Shown here piece after piece: positions 7,401 through 13,311 of a DNA stretch of 18,514 nt. The position numbers and the translations under genes are program-made. The DNA is taken from positions 1 to 18,514 of the forward strand of contig CAZYWA010000105.1 in NCBI GenBank assembly GCA_964650975.1. The letters are read 5' to 3'. This stretch comes from CAZYWA01 sp964650975 [NCBI: uncultured bacterium] (GTDB lineage Bacteria > JADJOY01). The notes under the pieces are model-generated. The model saw only the letters and a program-made list of their open reading frames with translations, searched no databases and had not been told where the DNA came from. The stretch's first letter is position 1, and each line of letters opens with the position of its first letter.

Positions 7401-8502
7401 CGAGGAGATCAGCGACGTGCAGGGGAGCCTGGCGTTCCACACCAAGTCGGTGACGCTCGAGCAGCTCGCCGCGAAGGTCGGCGACGGCGAGATCCACGCC
7501 ACCGGAGCGGCGGACCTCGAGAGCCAGAGCCTCGAGCGGCTGGCGGTCGATTTCTCGGAGCTGCCCTATCGCGTGCCCAAGACGCTGCGGTTGCTGGCGA
7601 GCGGGCACCTCGAGGGCCACGGCTCGCGCCAGGGCTCGGAGGTGAGCGGCGAGGTGCGGATCGACGACGCGCTCTACGACCGCGACGTGGAGCTCTTCGC
7701 GGGTCTGGTCAAGCCGCTCTCGGGAGCCGCCACGCTGCACTCGTCCAACCACACGTCCGCGGAGATGCTCGACCGCATCCGGCTCGGCATCAAGGTCACC
7801 GGCCCGGAGACGATCGTGATCCGCAACAACGTGGCCCACGCCACCATGAGCGCCGATCTCTCGGTGAGCGGCACCGCCGCGCGCCCGCAGCTCCTGGGCG
7901 AGGTGGACGTGGTGGAGGGCAAGCTCACGTTCTTCGACCGCGATTTCGAGGTCACCCACGGTAGCGCCACCTTCGAGGATCCGGTGCGCATCGATCCCGA
8001 CATCGACTTCGAGTCGACCTCCATCGTCGACCACGCCGGCGAGGACGTCTCGGTGCGGCTGGCGCTCGACGGCACGGTCTCGAAGGGGCTGGCGCTCACG
8101 CTCGATTCGGAGCCGCCCTTTCCGCAGGACGACCTGGTGTTCCTGCTCGCCACCGGCAAGACCCGCGACGAAGCTCTGGCCGGCGGCGGAACCGGCGCGG
8201 GCGTGACCGGCCTCTCGCTCAGCGCGATCGATCTCTTCGGCGGCAAGCTCGCCAAGCAGCATCTCGGCGTCGAGGAATTCAGCCTCGCGCAGGGAGACGA
8301 GGGCGGCACGCGCGTCACGGTCGGGAAGCGGATCTCCGACCGCATGCAGGTGCGCGTGGTCGACCAGATGGGCGGCGAGACTGGCAGCGACGTGGCGCTC
8401 AACGTCGAGTACCAGATCACCGATCAGGTGATCGCGGTGGTCGAGCCGCAATCGACCGGCGCGGTGGGCGCGGAGCTGCGGTTGCGATTCTCGTTTCGGT
8501 GA
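4462..8502 (+). CDS. tamB: TamB, translocation/assembly module protein (DUF490)
   Basis: This 1346-aa inner-membrane-anchored periplasmic bridge protein partners TamA-type barrels. In Escherichia coli, TamB/YhdP/YdbH proteins (AsmA-like, beta-taco fold) are implicated in phospholipid transport to the outer membrane. It has one N-terminal transmembrane helix (about 11-31) and then more than 1000 residues of short alternating strands. The C-terminal TamB domain (about 1010-1346) includes GEVDVVEGKLTFFDRDFEV, GSATFEDPVRIDPDIDFES and an end typical of the family: GGTRVTVGKRISDRMQVRVV, then a final strand ELRLRFSFR. The length is close to E. coli TamB (about 1260). It lies 40 nt downstream of the tamA-like gene on the same strand. 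A further ATG at 4443 is out of frame; ATG 4462 has only a weak AAGCAGAG before it. Identity is secure; the cargo is not known. Confidence 0.92.
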   Translation: MRRALRIGRGVAIALVALVAAAVGIVIAVIVNDSLLARVLPRAARWAGYELRVGRVEHRLGKSLALENLVLSVKDQPPLLEARDVRVDYSLAMLVHGVVELSTVTIDEPSVHLVRLEDGTLAGFASKPASPSPAVAKPLLPLPVRFGHVELRHGELDFDDRAAKKRYGAGGVGLSLEGGPDPAHADLGLDVARATLDTQSLGPVTLRGAVDGDRVSLASLDVRDGRGSVTLSGSYDLAKSSVDARADVAALALAPILAAFGVTAELPDPIDGTIRASGALDGELTASASLSGPYREAPLECTLDARGSIRDVRSLSAAVRWSGAQATADGRLDLAGAGSDLAVRLDADSLDPLARIPPLADLRGRAAHLSARVTGPLATPHVEIRDSSVETLTYATTSVTKLRLDGSVEAPAGALAATVAFDQLATGDTRLGAGHVDASGTLAAPVLHVEIGPELRADARYDRQASHVEVHAHGPELPLDPFLALAGLRGASGSATNLVADVEGDPSNLASLRGQARIEKLSLRSGGSRIESSRPIALELADGLANVDAELRVGAGTIAISGSVHTAERTLDAKLDTDLDLAALSGFTRPFVPDLTKLSGHVTAHGSATGAFAKLVLDARATATGVAIERGAGDLPASERPSAAIGKIEASVSGPLDGLNGQVDVTSGSASVSGRSIASLEAHVTSRAGNFELSRLAAVADGVPIEARGRLTRDRTLEGVTVEVRATPLQHVPELADSGVTGNLTLTATASGPMAEPVMHATASVPDLAYRARSLGALALDAGLEHDRITADARLPQNGSAKGTAELSGKRSFDVELDLPGLDLDPVFATLASRLPPALADARGKVVAHGRVTGQLSDLAALEGTLTLSTLHLEAAGKQVDLAHPTDARLGSGHVDVPELALELGDGGRLRAEAHGTRDALDGALTLDLDPQWFNPFLQGTELGSGKIDASVRFQWAHQAFTADGPIHVAVSSVSVRDFPEEISDVQGSLAFHTKSVTLEQLAAKVGDGEIHATGAADLESQSLERLAVDFSELPYRVPKTLRLLASGHLEGHGSRQGSEVSGEVRIDDALYDRDVELFAGLVKPLSGAATLHSSNHTSAEMLDRIRLGIKVTGPETIVIRNNVAHATMSADLSVSGTAARPQLLGEVDVVEGKLTFFDRDFEVTHGSATFEDPVRIDPDIDFESTSIVDHAGEDVSVRLALDGTVSKGLALTLDSEPPFPQDDLVFLLATGKTRDEALAGGGTGAGVTGLSLSAIDLFGGKLAKQHLGVEEFSLAQGDEGGTRVTVGKRISDRMQVRVVDQMGGETGSDVALNVEYQITDQVIAVVEPQSTGAVGAELRLRFSFR

Positions 8503-8515
8503 CCCGACGCGCTCG

Positions 8516-8532
8516 GGCACGTTCTTCGTGCC
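8516..8532 (+). terminator. Hairpin just after tamB, terminator-like
   Basis: Perfect inverted repeat GGCACG-TTCTT-CGTGCC (6-bp stem, 5-nt loop) 13 nt after the tamB stop. There is no U-tract directly after it, so it may be a weak intrinsic terminator or a 3'-end protecting stem. Confidence 0.35.
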
Positions 8533-8541
8533 GTCGTGCCG

Positions 8542-8553
8542 CTTTGTAGAAAG
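8542..8553. promoter_or_regulatory. Near-palindromic box CTTTGTAGAAAG, putative activator site
   Basis: Ten of 12 positions are self-complementary. The core TTTGTAGAAA differs by one base from TTTGTACAAA at 15906-15915. It sits about 154 bp upstream of the predicted start of transcription for site C. The enhancer-binding role is inference. Confidence 0.35.
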
Positions 8554-8583
8554 TGTGGAAGGGGCGCGAGTGGCAGCGCCTTT

Positions 8584-8599
8584 GGAGGGCACGCCCTCC
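8584..8599. repeat. Inverted repeat GGAGGGC-AC-GCCCTCC
   Basis: Perfect 7-bp arms; as RNA it would form at least a 6-bp stem with a CACG loop. It lies between tamB and the DUF883-like gene, upstream of site C. It could be a second termination hairpin for the tam transcript or a protein-binding site. No T-run follows. Confidence 0.3.
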
Positions 8600-8674
8600 G
8601 CGCGGAAGCGCAGCAAGCGCGGGCGATTCGCGGCCCGAGGGACCTGCGCGCCGTGAATCCGGCGAGGGAGGGCT

Positions 8675-8690
8675 TGGCACACCTCGTGCG
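8675..8690 (+). promoter_or_regulatory. Sigma-54-type -24/-12 promoter (site C)
   Basis: TGGCACACCTCGTGCG has a perfect TGGCAC -24 half and GTGC at -12 (one mismatch to TTGC), with GG-N10-GC spacing. The predicted start of transcription is near 8701, about 65 nt before the ATG at 8766. It would drive the three-gene small membrane protein operon. Confidence 0.5.
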
Positions 8691-8727
8691 AAGACCTCGG
8701 AGACGAGAAGCGACGCGCAGCGTCGAA

Positions 8728-8763
8728 GTTCCAGATCCGAGTTCCCAGATCCGAGGTTCCAGG
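8728..8763 (+). repeat. Short tandem repeat in the leader of the DUF883-like gene
   Basis: CCAGATCCGAG occurs twice exactly (8731-8741, 8745-8755) with a 14-bp period. A third, partial unit GTTCCAGG ends just before the start codon. The three units begin at 8728, 8741 and 8756. They would lie in the 5' leader downstream of site C and could affect ribosome loading, or may be slippage duplications. Confidence 0.6.
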
Positions 8764-8765
8764 TC

Positions 8766-8993
8766 ATGCCGCACGCCCACTCATCCTCATCCGCGCCAGC
8801 CGCGACGCTTCACCAAACGATCCAGGCGGTTTCCGCGATCGTCGAGACGCTCGGTCAAACCGTGAAGGACCGCCTCGACGTCGATGGAGCCGACCGGCGG
8901 TTGCGCGAGTTCGCCGACGAGCACCCGTTCGTCGCGGTGGGTTCCGCGCTCACGCTCGGCTACCTGGTGGGACGATGGATCTCCCGCCGCTGA
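8766..8993 (+). CDS. DUF883/ElaB/YqjD-like small membrane-anchored protein
   Basis: This 75-residue protein has a Ser/Ala-rich N-terminus, an amphipathic helix (about 13-52) and a C-terminal membrane segment HPFVAVGSALTLGYLVGRW followed by ISRR. The ending matches the DUF883 architecture (ElaB, YqjD), in which a C-terminal helix ending in a basic tail anchors the protein in the inner membrane. Those E. coli proteins are stationary-phase and stress induced, and YqjD binds ribosomes; the family link here rests on the C-terminal half. ATG 8766 is chosen because upstream in-frame extensions cross the leader repeats and the promoter-like site at 8675-8690. It is the first gene of a three-gene set, with 37 nt to the next. 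Confidence 0.65.
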   Translation: MPHAHSSSSAPAATLHQTIQAVSAIVETLGQTVKDRLDVDGADRRLREFADEHPFVAVGSALTLGYLVGRWISRR

Positions 8994-9030
8994 TCGCATC
9001 GCGAGGCAACCGGATTCGAAGGGATCCACG

Positions 9031-9480
9031 ATGAGCCCAGCCGCTCACAGACGAGCACAGCCCCCTTCCGGAACCCGCAAGAGGCGAGACGACGAGCAAA
9101 AGCGGAAGCAAGGCGCGGGCTCGGGCATCGATCCCTCGACCGGCGCGACGCTCATCCGCGAACAGATCCGGGTGATCCGCGACGATGCGGCGCGCCTCGT
9201 GGGCATCGGCCGCGCCGCGGGTCTGGGCCTCGAGGATTCCGTGCGCGGCAGCCTGGACCGAAACCCGTACGCGGTGCTGATCGCCGCCGCTGGCGTCGGG
9301 GCGGCACTGGGAGGCGCGCTGACACCGGGCGCCCTGGTGCTCGCGACCTCGAGCGCGATGCGTCTCGCGGCCGCGCTGGTGCTGCGAAGTGCTCTGAGCG
9401 GCGTGCTGGACCCCCGTGCGATGCGGGATCGAGCCCATCACCACGAACCACAAGAACCACACGAGGAGAGCGAACGATGA
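9031..9480 (+). CDS. Small hydrophobic membrane protein of unknown family
   Basis: The protein has 149 residues. Residues 1-32 are very basic and probably disordered (RKRRDDEQKRKQ). Residues 41-75 look like an amphipathic helix. Residues 78-125 contain two Gly/Ala-rich membrane segments (YAVLIAAAGVGAALGGAL and the following ALVLATSSAMRLAAALVL). The tail is His/Glu-rich (HHHEPQEPHEESER). The 'DRNPYAVLIAAAGVGAALG' stretch resembles the anchor of DUF883/YqjD proteins, but I cannot assign a family. AAGGGA about 7 nt before ATG 9031 fixes the start. Its stop overlaps the next start codon as ATGA, which argues for translational coupling with the YtxH-like protein. It may work in a complex with its two neighbours. 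Confidence 0.75.
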   Translation: MSPAAHRRAQPPSGTRKRRDDEQKRKQGAGSGIDPSTGATLIREQIRVIRDDAARLVGIGRAAGLGLEDSVRGSLDRNPYAVLIAAAGVGAALGGALTPGALVLATSSAMRLAAALVLRSALSGVLDPRAMRDRAHHHEPQEPHEESER

Positions 9481-9773
9481 ACGCCGATCTGCATGAGCTC
9501 CTGCAGCACATCCCGTCGCGCGACGACCTGCTGCGCTCGATCCATCGGACCACGTCCCATCACGATCACGCCCGAGGGCTCGAGCTGGTGAGCGTGTTCG
9601 GGGTCGGGATCGTGGTCGGGACGGCCGTCGCGTTGCTGTTCGCGCCCCGCTCGGGACGCGAGCTTCGCGACGAAGCGATGGATCAGACGAGCCGCCTCAA
9701 GGATCGCGTGCGTGACACCGTGAGTGACGTACTCGACACCGCCGGCCAGAACCAGAAGCCGGCGCACGCCTGA
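9477..9773 (+). CDS. YtxH domain small membrane protein
   Basis: The protein has 98 residues. After a short N-terminal helix and a His-rich turn (HHDHAR), one transmembrane segment (about 36-55, VSVFGVGIVVGTAVALLF) leads into APRSGRELR (56-64). That sequence is the hallmark LLfAPkSGkelR of YtxH proteins. An amphipathic helical tail (65-90) follows. YtxH-type proteins are general-stress proteins in Bacillus and occur widely; their biochemical role is unknown. The start overlaps the preceding stop by 4 nt, with GAGGAG upstream as the ribosome binding site. It is the last gene of the 8766-9773 operon. Confidence 0.85.
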   Translation: MNADLHELLQHIPSRDDLLRSIHRTTSHHDHARGLELVSVFGVGIVVGTAVALLFAPRSGRELRDEAMDQTSRLKDRVRDTVSDVLDTAGQNQKPAHA

Positions 9774-9805
9774 GCGAACGAGGGGTTACCCGCGCCCAGC
9801 GGCAC

Positions 9806-9822
9806 GCCGCGCGCGACGCGGC
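9806..9822 (+). terminator. GC-rich hairpin after the YtxH gene
   Basis: GCCGCG-CGCGA-CGCGGC, a perfect 6-bp stem with a 5-nt loop, 32 nt after the stop. No U-tract follows, so termination function is uncertain. Confidence 0.3.
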
Positions 9823-9939
9823 GGACTCGCCAGCCAGGATGCTCATCGTGGCCACGTCCACCCGAACGCGGCTGCCAACGCATCGTGTCGCGGAGATGGA
9901 TGAACGATTCTCCAATGGGAATCTCACGGATGCCTGGAA

Positions 9940-9951
9940 GAATGTGCAAAC
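9940..9951. promoter_or_regulatory. Box GAATGTGCAAAC, variant of the putative activator site
   Basis: Nine of 12 positions match GTTTGTACAAAC at 15905-15916. It lies about 142 bp upstream of the predicted start of transcription for site D. Weak on its own; it gains support only from its placement. Confidence 0.2.
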
Positions 9952-10060
9952 CGACGCATCCCGAGAGCGCCACGACGGAAGGATGGAATGAGTGTCGCAT
10001 CCGTAAGTCCGCGTCCCGGCACGGATTCGCGCCGCGCCAACCTCCCAGCTGCGACCGCTG

Positions 10061-10076
10061 CGGCATGGATGTTGCG
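10061..10076 (+). promoter_or_regulatory. Sigma-54-type -24/-12 promoter (site D)
   Basis: CGGCATGGATGTTGCG has GGCAT at -24, TTGC at -12 and exact GG-N10-GC spacing. The predicted start of transcription is near 10087, about 94 nt before the CsbD-like ATG. Confidence 0.45.
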
Positions 10077-10180
10077 ACCCTGTACGGTTCGAGAGGCGAG
10101 AGATCTAGCTTCCAAGATCGACCAATTTCGACACGACGCGGCAGTTCGACTCGCAGTCCGCTTCTCGATGGAGCAGGACC

Positions 10181-10471
10181 ATGCAGCGAGCACTGAATGA
10201 TCTCGAATGGAAAGAACTTCGGAAGCGCATCAAGGCGTCGTGGCCGAAGGTCTCCGACGACGAGCTCGATCGTGCGTCGGACGACTTCGAGGCCGTGGCT
10301 TCCCTGATCGCGGAGCGCTACGGCGCCGATACGGCCTCATCCTCGACTGAGGAGCTGGAGCGAATGTGGACCGCGGCCCAGCTCGACGATCCGTCCTCAT
10401 CGACCGCGCTCGCATCGGGACAGGTATTTCAAACCTGGCATCCCGGCACGTACGACAAGCGGCGGCCGTGA
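10181..10471 (+). CDS. Divergent CsbD-like stress protein
   Basis: The protein has 96 residues. Residues 9-48 (EWKELRKRIKAS through AERYG) align with the CsbD helical core. Shared with the canonical copy at 16096 are the two Trp, spaced Lys/Arg, DDEL, a downstream D and E, and the closing RYG. CsbD-family proteins are small, soluble, highly charged stress proteins (sigma-B regulated in Bacillus) of unknown mechanism. This one lacks the usual Gly after the first WK block and has an extra 45-residue Ser-rich tail with Trp63 and Trp86. GGAG ends 7 nt before the ATG. It sits 113 nt upstream of treY on the same strand and may share its regulation. Alternative view: an unrelated short helical protein; I favour CsbD. 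Confidence 0.65.
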   Translation: MQRALNDLEWKELRKRIKASWPKVSDDELDRASDDFEAVASLIAERYGADTASSSTEELERMWTAAQLDDPSSSTALASGQVFQTWHPGTYDKRRP

Positions 10472-10474
10472 AGC

Positions 10475-10490
10475 GGGCGAGGCCGTTGCT
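10475..10490 (+). promoter_or_regulatory. Weak sigma-54-like element upstream of treY (site H)
   Basis: GGGCGAGGCCGTTGCT has a perfect TTGC -12 half and GG-N10-GC spacing but a degenerate -24 half (GGCGA). The predicted start of transcription is about 83 nt before the treY ATG. Pyrimidine-rich sequence follows. This may be chance. Confidence 0.15.
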
Positions 10491-10584
10491 TCCTCTGCTT
10501 TTGCTTTCTCGCTCGGCGCGCCGCTGAGCCTCCGCAAGCCTCCGTCGCCAGCGCTCGACGTGAGCGCGCTGGCCGGAGAACGCC

Positions 10585-13311
10585 ATGAATGCCGAACCGC
10601 GCGCCACCTATCGATTGCAGCTCGAGCCGCGCTTCCGATTCGAGGACGCGGCCCGGATCGCGGGGTACCTCGGGCGGCTGGGTATCAGCCACGCATACCT
10701 CTCGCCCTGTTTCGAGTCTGCCCCGGGCAGCACGCACGGGTATGACGTGGTGGATCCCTCGCGGGTTCGCCGCGAGCTAGGCGGAGAAGAAGCGTTCGAG
10801 GCGCTGCTCGCCGCGTTCGAAGCGCACGGCATAGGCGTCCTGCTCGACATCGTGCCCAATCACCAGGCCGCGCACGGGGTCGAGAACGAACGCTGGCGCG
10901 ACGTCCTGGAACGGGGCGCGGCGAGCCGCTACGCGAGCCACTTCGACGTCGACTGGCAATCGCCGGCCTCGGGACGCGCCGGGGTGTTGCTGCTTCCGGT
11001 ACTGGGCACCGCCTACGGGCAAGCGCTCGAGGCGGGCGAGCTGGTGCTCCGCCGCGAAGGAGCCTCGTTCTGGATCGACTATGGCGACCACGCGTTCCCG
11101 GTGGCATTCGCTTCGCTGGGCGGACTCCTGGCGCACGCCGCGAACACCGCGCGATCCGAATCGCTGGCACTGATCGCGGAGGTCGCGGCCAAGCATTCGT
11201 CGGACGCGTCGTCAGCGCCGTGGAGCGGCGCCTCGCACACGCCCTCCGAGCCGGAGCTGAGCGTCGCGCTGGCGCGCGCGCTCCTCGAACGGGAGCTCGA
11301 CGAGCGCGCCGACCTGGCCGACGCGATCGACCGCGCGGTGCTCGAGCTCAACGGCGATCGCAACTCGTTGCACCGCATCCTCGAGCAGCAGGCGTACCGG
11401 CTCGCGTACTGGCGTCTGGTGCGGCGCGCAATCTCGTACCGGCGATTCTTCGACGTCACCGGTCTGGTGGGTCTGCGCGTCGAGGACGAGCGGGTGTTCG
11501 CGGCCACGCACGCACGCGTGACCGAGTGGCTGGAGCGGGGGCGGATCGCGGGCGTCCGCATCGATCACGTCGACGGCCTGCGCGATCCCGGTGCTTATCT
11601 CACCCGGCTCAGGAGTCATGCGCCCGATGCGTGGATCGTGATCGAGAAGATCCTCAGCGCGGACGAGCGCGTGCCCTCCGACTGGCCCATCGACGGTACC
11701 ACCGGGTACGAGTTCGCACGACTCGCCGGTGGGCTCTTCGTCGACCCGGACGGCGAGCGACCGCTGACGGAGCTCTGGACGTCGATCTCGGGCGATGCCC
11801 GCGAATGGCACGACGTGATGGTCGCGTCGAAGCGCCTCGTCGCGCATGCGGTGCTGGGCGCCGACCTGGAGCGCCTGACCACGCTCTTGGCGGCGGTATG
11901 CCGCCGGAGCTGGTTCCATCGCGACCAGGCGCGCGCCGATCTGACCGACGTGCTGGTGGAAATCGCGGCGGCCTTTCCGGTGTACCGGAGCTACGTCGCG
12001 ATCGGTTCCGCGAGCGCGCGCCCGACCTCGTCGAACGGTACGTCGTTCAGCAGGACGGCGCAGGACGAGGCGTGGATCGCCCACGCCACCGCGCTCGCGA
12101 TCCGCGCGCGTCCCGACCTCGATCCATCGCTGATTCACTTCGTCGGAGCCACGCTCTGCGGTCTCGGACCCGTCCACGGCGAAGACGCGACCGAGTTCGT
12201 GCTGCGCTTCCAGCAGTTCACCGGCCCGCTCGCCGCCAAGGGAGCCGAGGACACCGCCCTCTACCGTTACCTGCGGCTCGTGGCACGGAACGAGGTGGGC
12301 GGAAGTCCGGGCAGCTTCGGCACCGCCGTCCGCGAGTTCCACGCGGTATGCCGGGAGAACGCACGCACCCGGCCGCACTCGCTGCTCGCGACCTCGACCC
12401 ACGATACGAAACGCAGCGAGGACGTGCGCGCCCGGATCGCGCTGCTGAGCGAGATTCCTGGGCGCTGGCGCGCCGCGGTGCACACCTGGATCGCATCGAA
12501 CGCGCGCCACTGGCGCGCGCCCGGTCCCGATCCCTGCGCCGAGTACCTCCTCTATCAGACCTTGGTGGGCGCCTGGCCGATCTCGCTCGAGCGAGTCGTC
12601 GCCTACATGGAGAAGGCGGCTCGCGAGGCGAAGGCGTGCACCTCCTGGACCGAGCCGGACGGGGCTTACGAGACGGCGCTGCGGCAGTTCGTCACCGGAG
12701 TCATGAGCGATCCGCGCTTCGTTCGCGAGCTCGAGGAATTCGTCCGTCCTCTCGTGGGACCGGGCCGGGTGAGCTCGCTGGCCCTGACGCTCCTCAAGCT
12801 CACGGCGCCCGGCGTCCCCGACTTCTATCAAGGCTGCGAGCTCTGGGATCTCCACCTCGTCGATCCCGACAACCGCGAGCCGGTCGACTTCGCGCTGCGC
12901 GCTCGGCTGATCGAGGAGCTCGAGGGAGCGTCAGCCGAGGGGGTCCTGGAACGAGCCGACGAGGGGCTTCCCAAGCTCTGGTTGATCCGGCAGGCGCTGG
13001 CATTTCGCGCCGCGGATCCGGACACCTTCGGTGCATCCGGGGGGTACCGAGGGCTCGACGCCGAGGGCGCGCGCGCGCCACACGTCGTGGCGTTCCTGCG
13101 GGGCGATCGCGCAATCACCGTGGTCCCGCGCTGGACCCTGCGCCTGGGAAACGACTGGCACGGCGCCGTTCTGCGCCTGCCGGAGGGCACGTGGAGAAAC
13201 GTGCTCACCGGCGACGGCCCACTCGAGGGCTCCGTCACCGTCGAGTCGTTGCTGAAGCGCTTCCCGGTGGCGCTGCTCGCTCGGAAGGATCGACCGGCGG
13301 AGCGCTCGTGA
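10585..13311 (+). CDS. treY: Maltooligosyl trehalose synthase (EC 5.4.99.15)
   Basis: TreY turns the reducing-end alpha-1,4 bond of a maltooligosaccharide into alpha,alpha-1,1, giving maltooligosyl trehalose. The 908-aa protein is a GH13 enzyme with the family's distinctive insertions. Visible motifs are the N-terminal ATYRLQLEPRFRFEDA, region I DIVPNH (88-93), region II GVRIDHVDGLRDP with nucleophile Asp327, the acid/base Glu354 in IEKIL, and the TreY-typical DWPIDGTTGYEF (366-377). Then come region IV STHDTKRSEDVRAR with Asp607, and PGVPDFYQGCELWDL (742-756). GGAG lies 6 nt before the ATG. The length is in the upper range for bacterial TreY (often 700-950). Its TGA overlaps the treZ GTG (GTGA), so the two are translationally coupled. 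All catalytic residues are present. Confidence 0.97.
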   Translation: MNAEPRATYRLQLEPRFRFEDAARIAGYLGRLGISHAYLSPCFESAPGSTHGYDVVDPSRVRRELGGEEAFEALLAAFEAHGIGVLLDIVPNHQAAHGVENERWRDVLERGAASRYASHFDVDWQSPASGRAGVLLLPVLGTAYGQALEAGELVLRREGASFWIDYGDHAFPVAFASLGGLLAHAANTARSESLALIAEVAAKHSSDASSAPWSGASHTPSEPELSVALARALLERELDERADLADAIDRAVLELNGDRNSLHRILEQQAYRLAYWRLVRRAISYRRFFDVTGLVGLRVEDERVFAATHARVTEWLERGRIAGVRIDHVDGLRDPGAYLTRLRSHAPDAWIVIEKILSADERVPSDWPIDGTTGYEFARLAGGLFVDPDGERPLTELWTSISGDAREWHDVMVASKRLVAHAVLGADLERLTTLLAAVCRRSWFHRDQARADLTDVLVEIAAAFPVYRSYVAIGSASARPTSSNGTSFSRTAQDEAWIAHATALAIRARPDLDPSLIHFVGATLCGLGPVHGEDATEFVLRFQQFTGPLAAKGAEDTALYRYLRLVARNEVGGSPGSFGTAVREFHAVCRENARTRPHSLLATSTHDTKRSEDVRARIALLSEIPGRWRAAVHTWIASNARHWRAPGPDPCAEYLLYQTLVGAWPISLERVVAYMEKAAREAKACTSWTEPDGAYETALRQFVTGVMSDPRFVRELEEFVRPLVGPGRVSSLALTLLKLTAPGVPDFYQGCELWDLHLVDPDNREPVDFALRARLIEELEGASAEGVLERADEGLPKLWLIRQALAFRAADPDTFGASGGYRGLDAEGARAPHVVAFLRGDRAITVVPRWTLRLGNDWHGAVLRLPEGTWRNVLTGDGPLEGSVTVESLLKRFPVALLARKDRPAERS

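Larger units (their letters stand above)
9774..10180. other. Intergenic region, 407 bp, promoter region of the CsbD-like gene
   Basis: No convincing gene. The stretch is noticeably less GC-rich than its neighbours. It holds a stem-loop at 9806-9822, an AT-rich box at 9940-9951 and a sigma-54-like site at 10061-10076. A 70-codon frame from 9988 has a good Shine-Dalgarno, but its third-position GC is far below that of real genes here and it overlaps the next gene. Confidence 0.6.

Noticed and set aside
6517-8682. 721-codon minus-strand open frame opposite tamB
   Set aside because: Antisense shadow; the plus strand encodes a full-length TamB with its conserved C-terminal domain.
8553-8765. N-terminal extension of the DUF883-like protein from an upstream GTG
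   Set aside because: It would translate the leader repeats and the site C region and add residues foreign to the family.
9799-9815. CGGCACG...GCGC match to GG-N10-GC after the YtxH gene
   Set aside because: The -12 half is GCGC with no T, so it is expected by chance in such GC-rich DNA, and it overlaps the 9806-9822 hairpin.
9988-10200. 70-codon reading frame with a good Shine-Dalgarno before the CsbD-like gene
   Set aside because: Third-position GC is far below that of the real genes, it contains the promoter-like site D, it overlaps the CsbD-like gene, and the product resembles nothing I know.
11220-13307. Upstream extension of the treZ frame through treY
   Set aside because: The translation before GTG 13308 is Arg-rich and featureless, while treY is intact in the other frame. 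It is an open frame only because of high GC.
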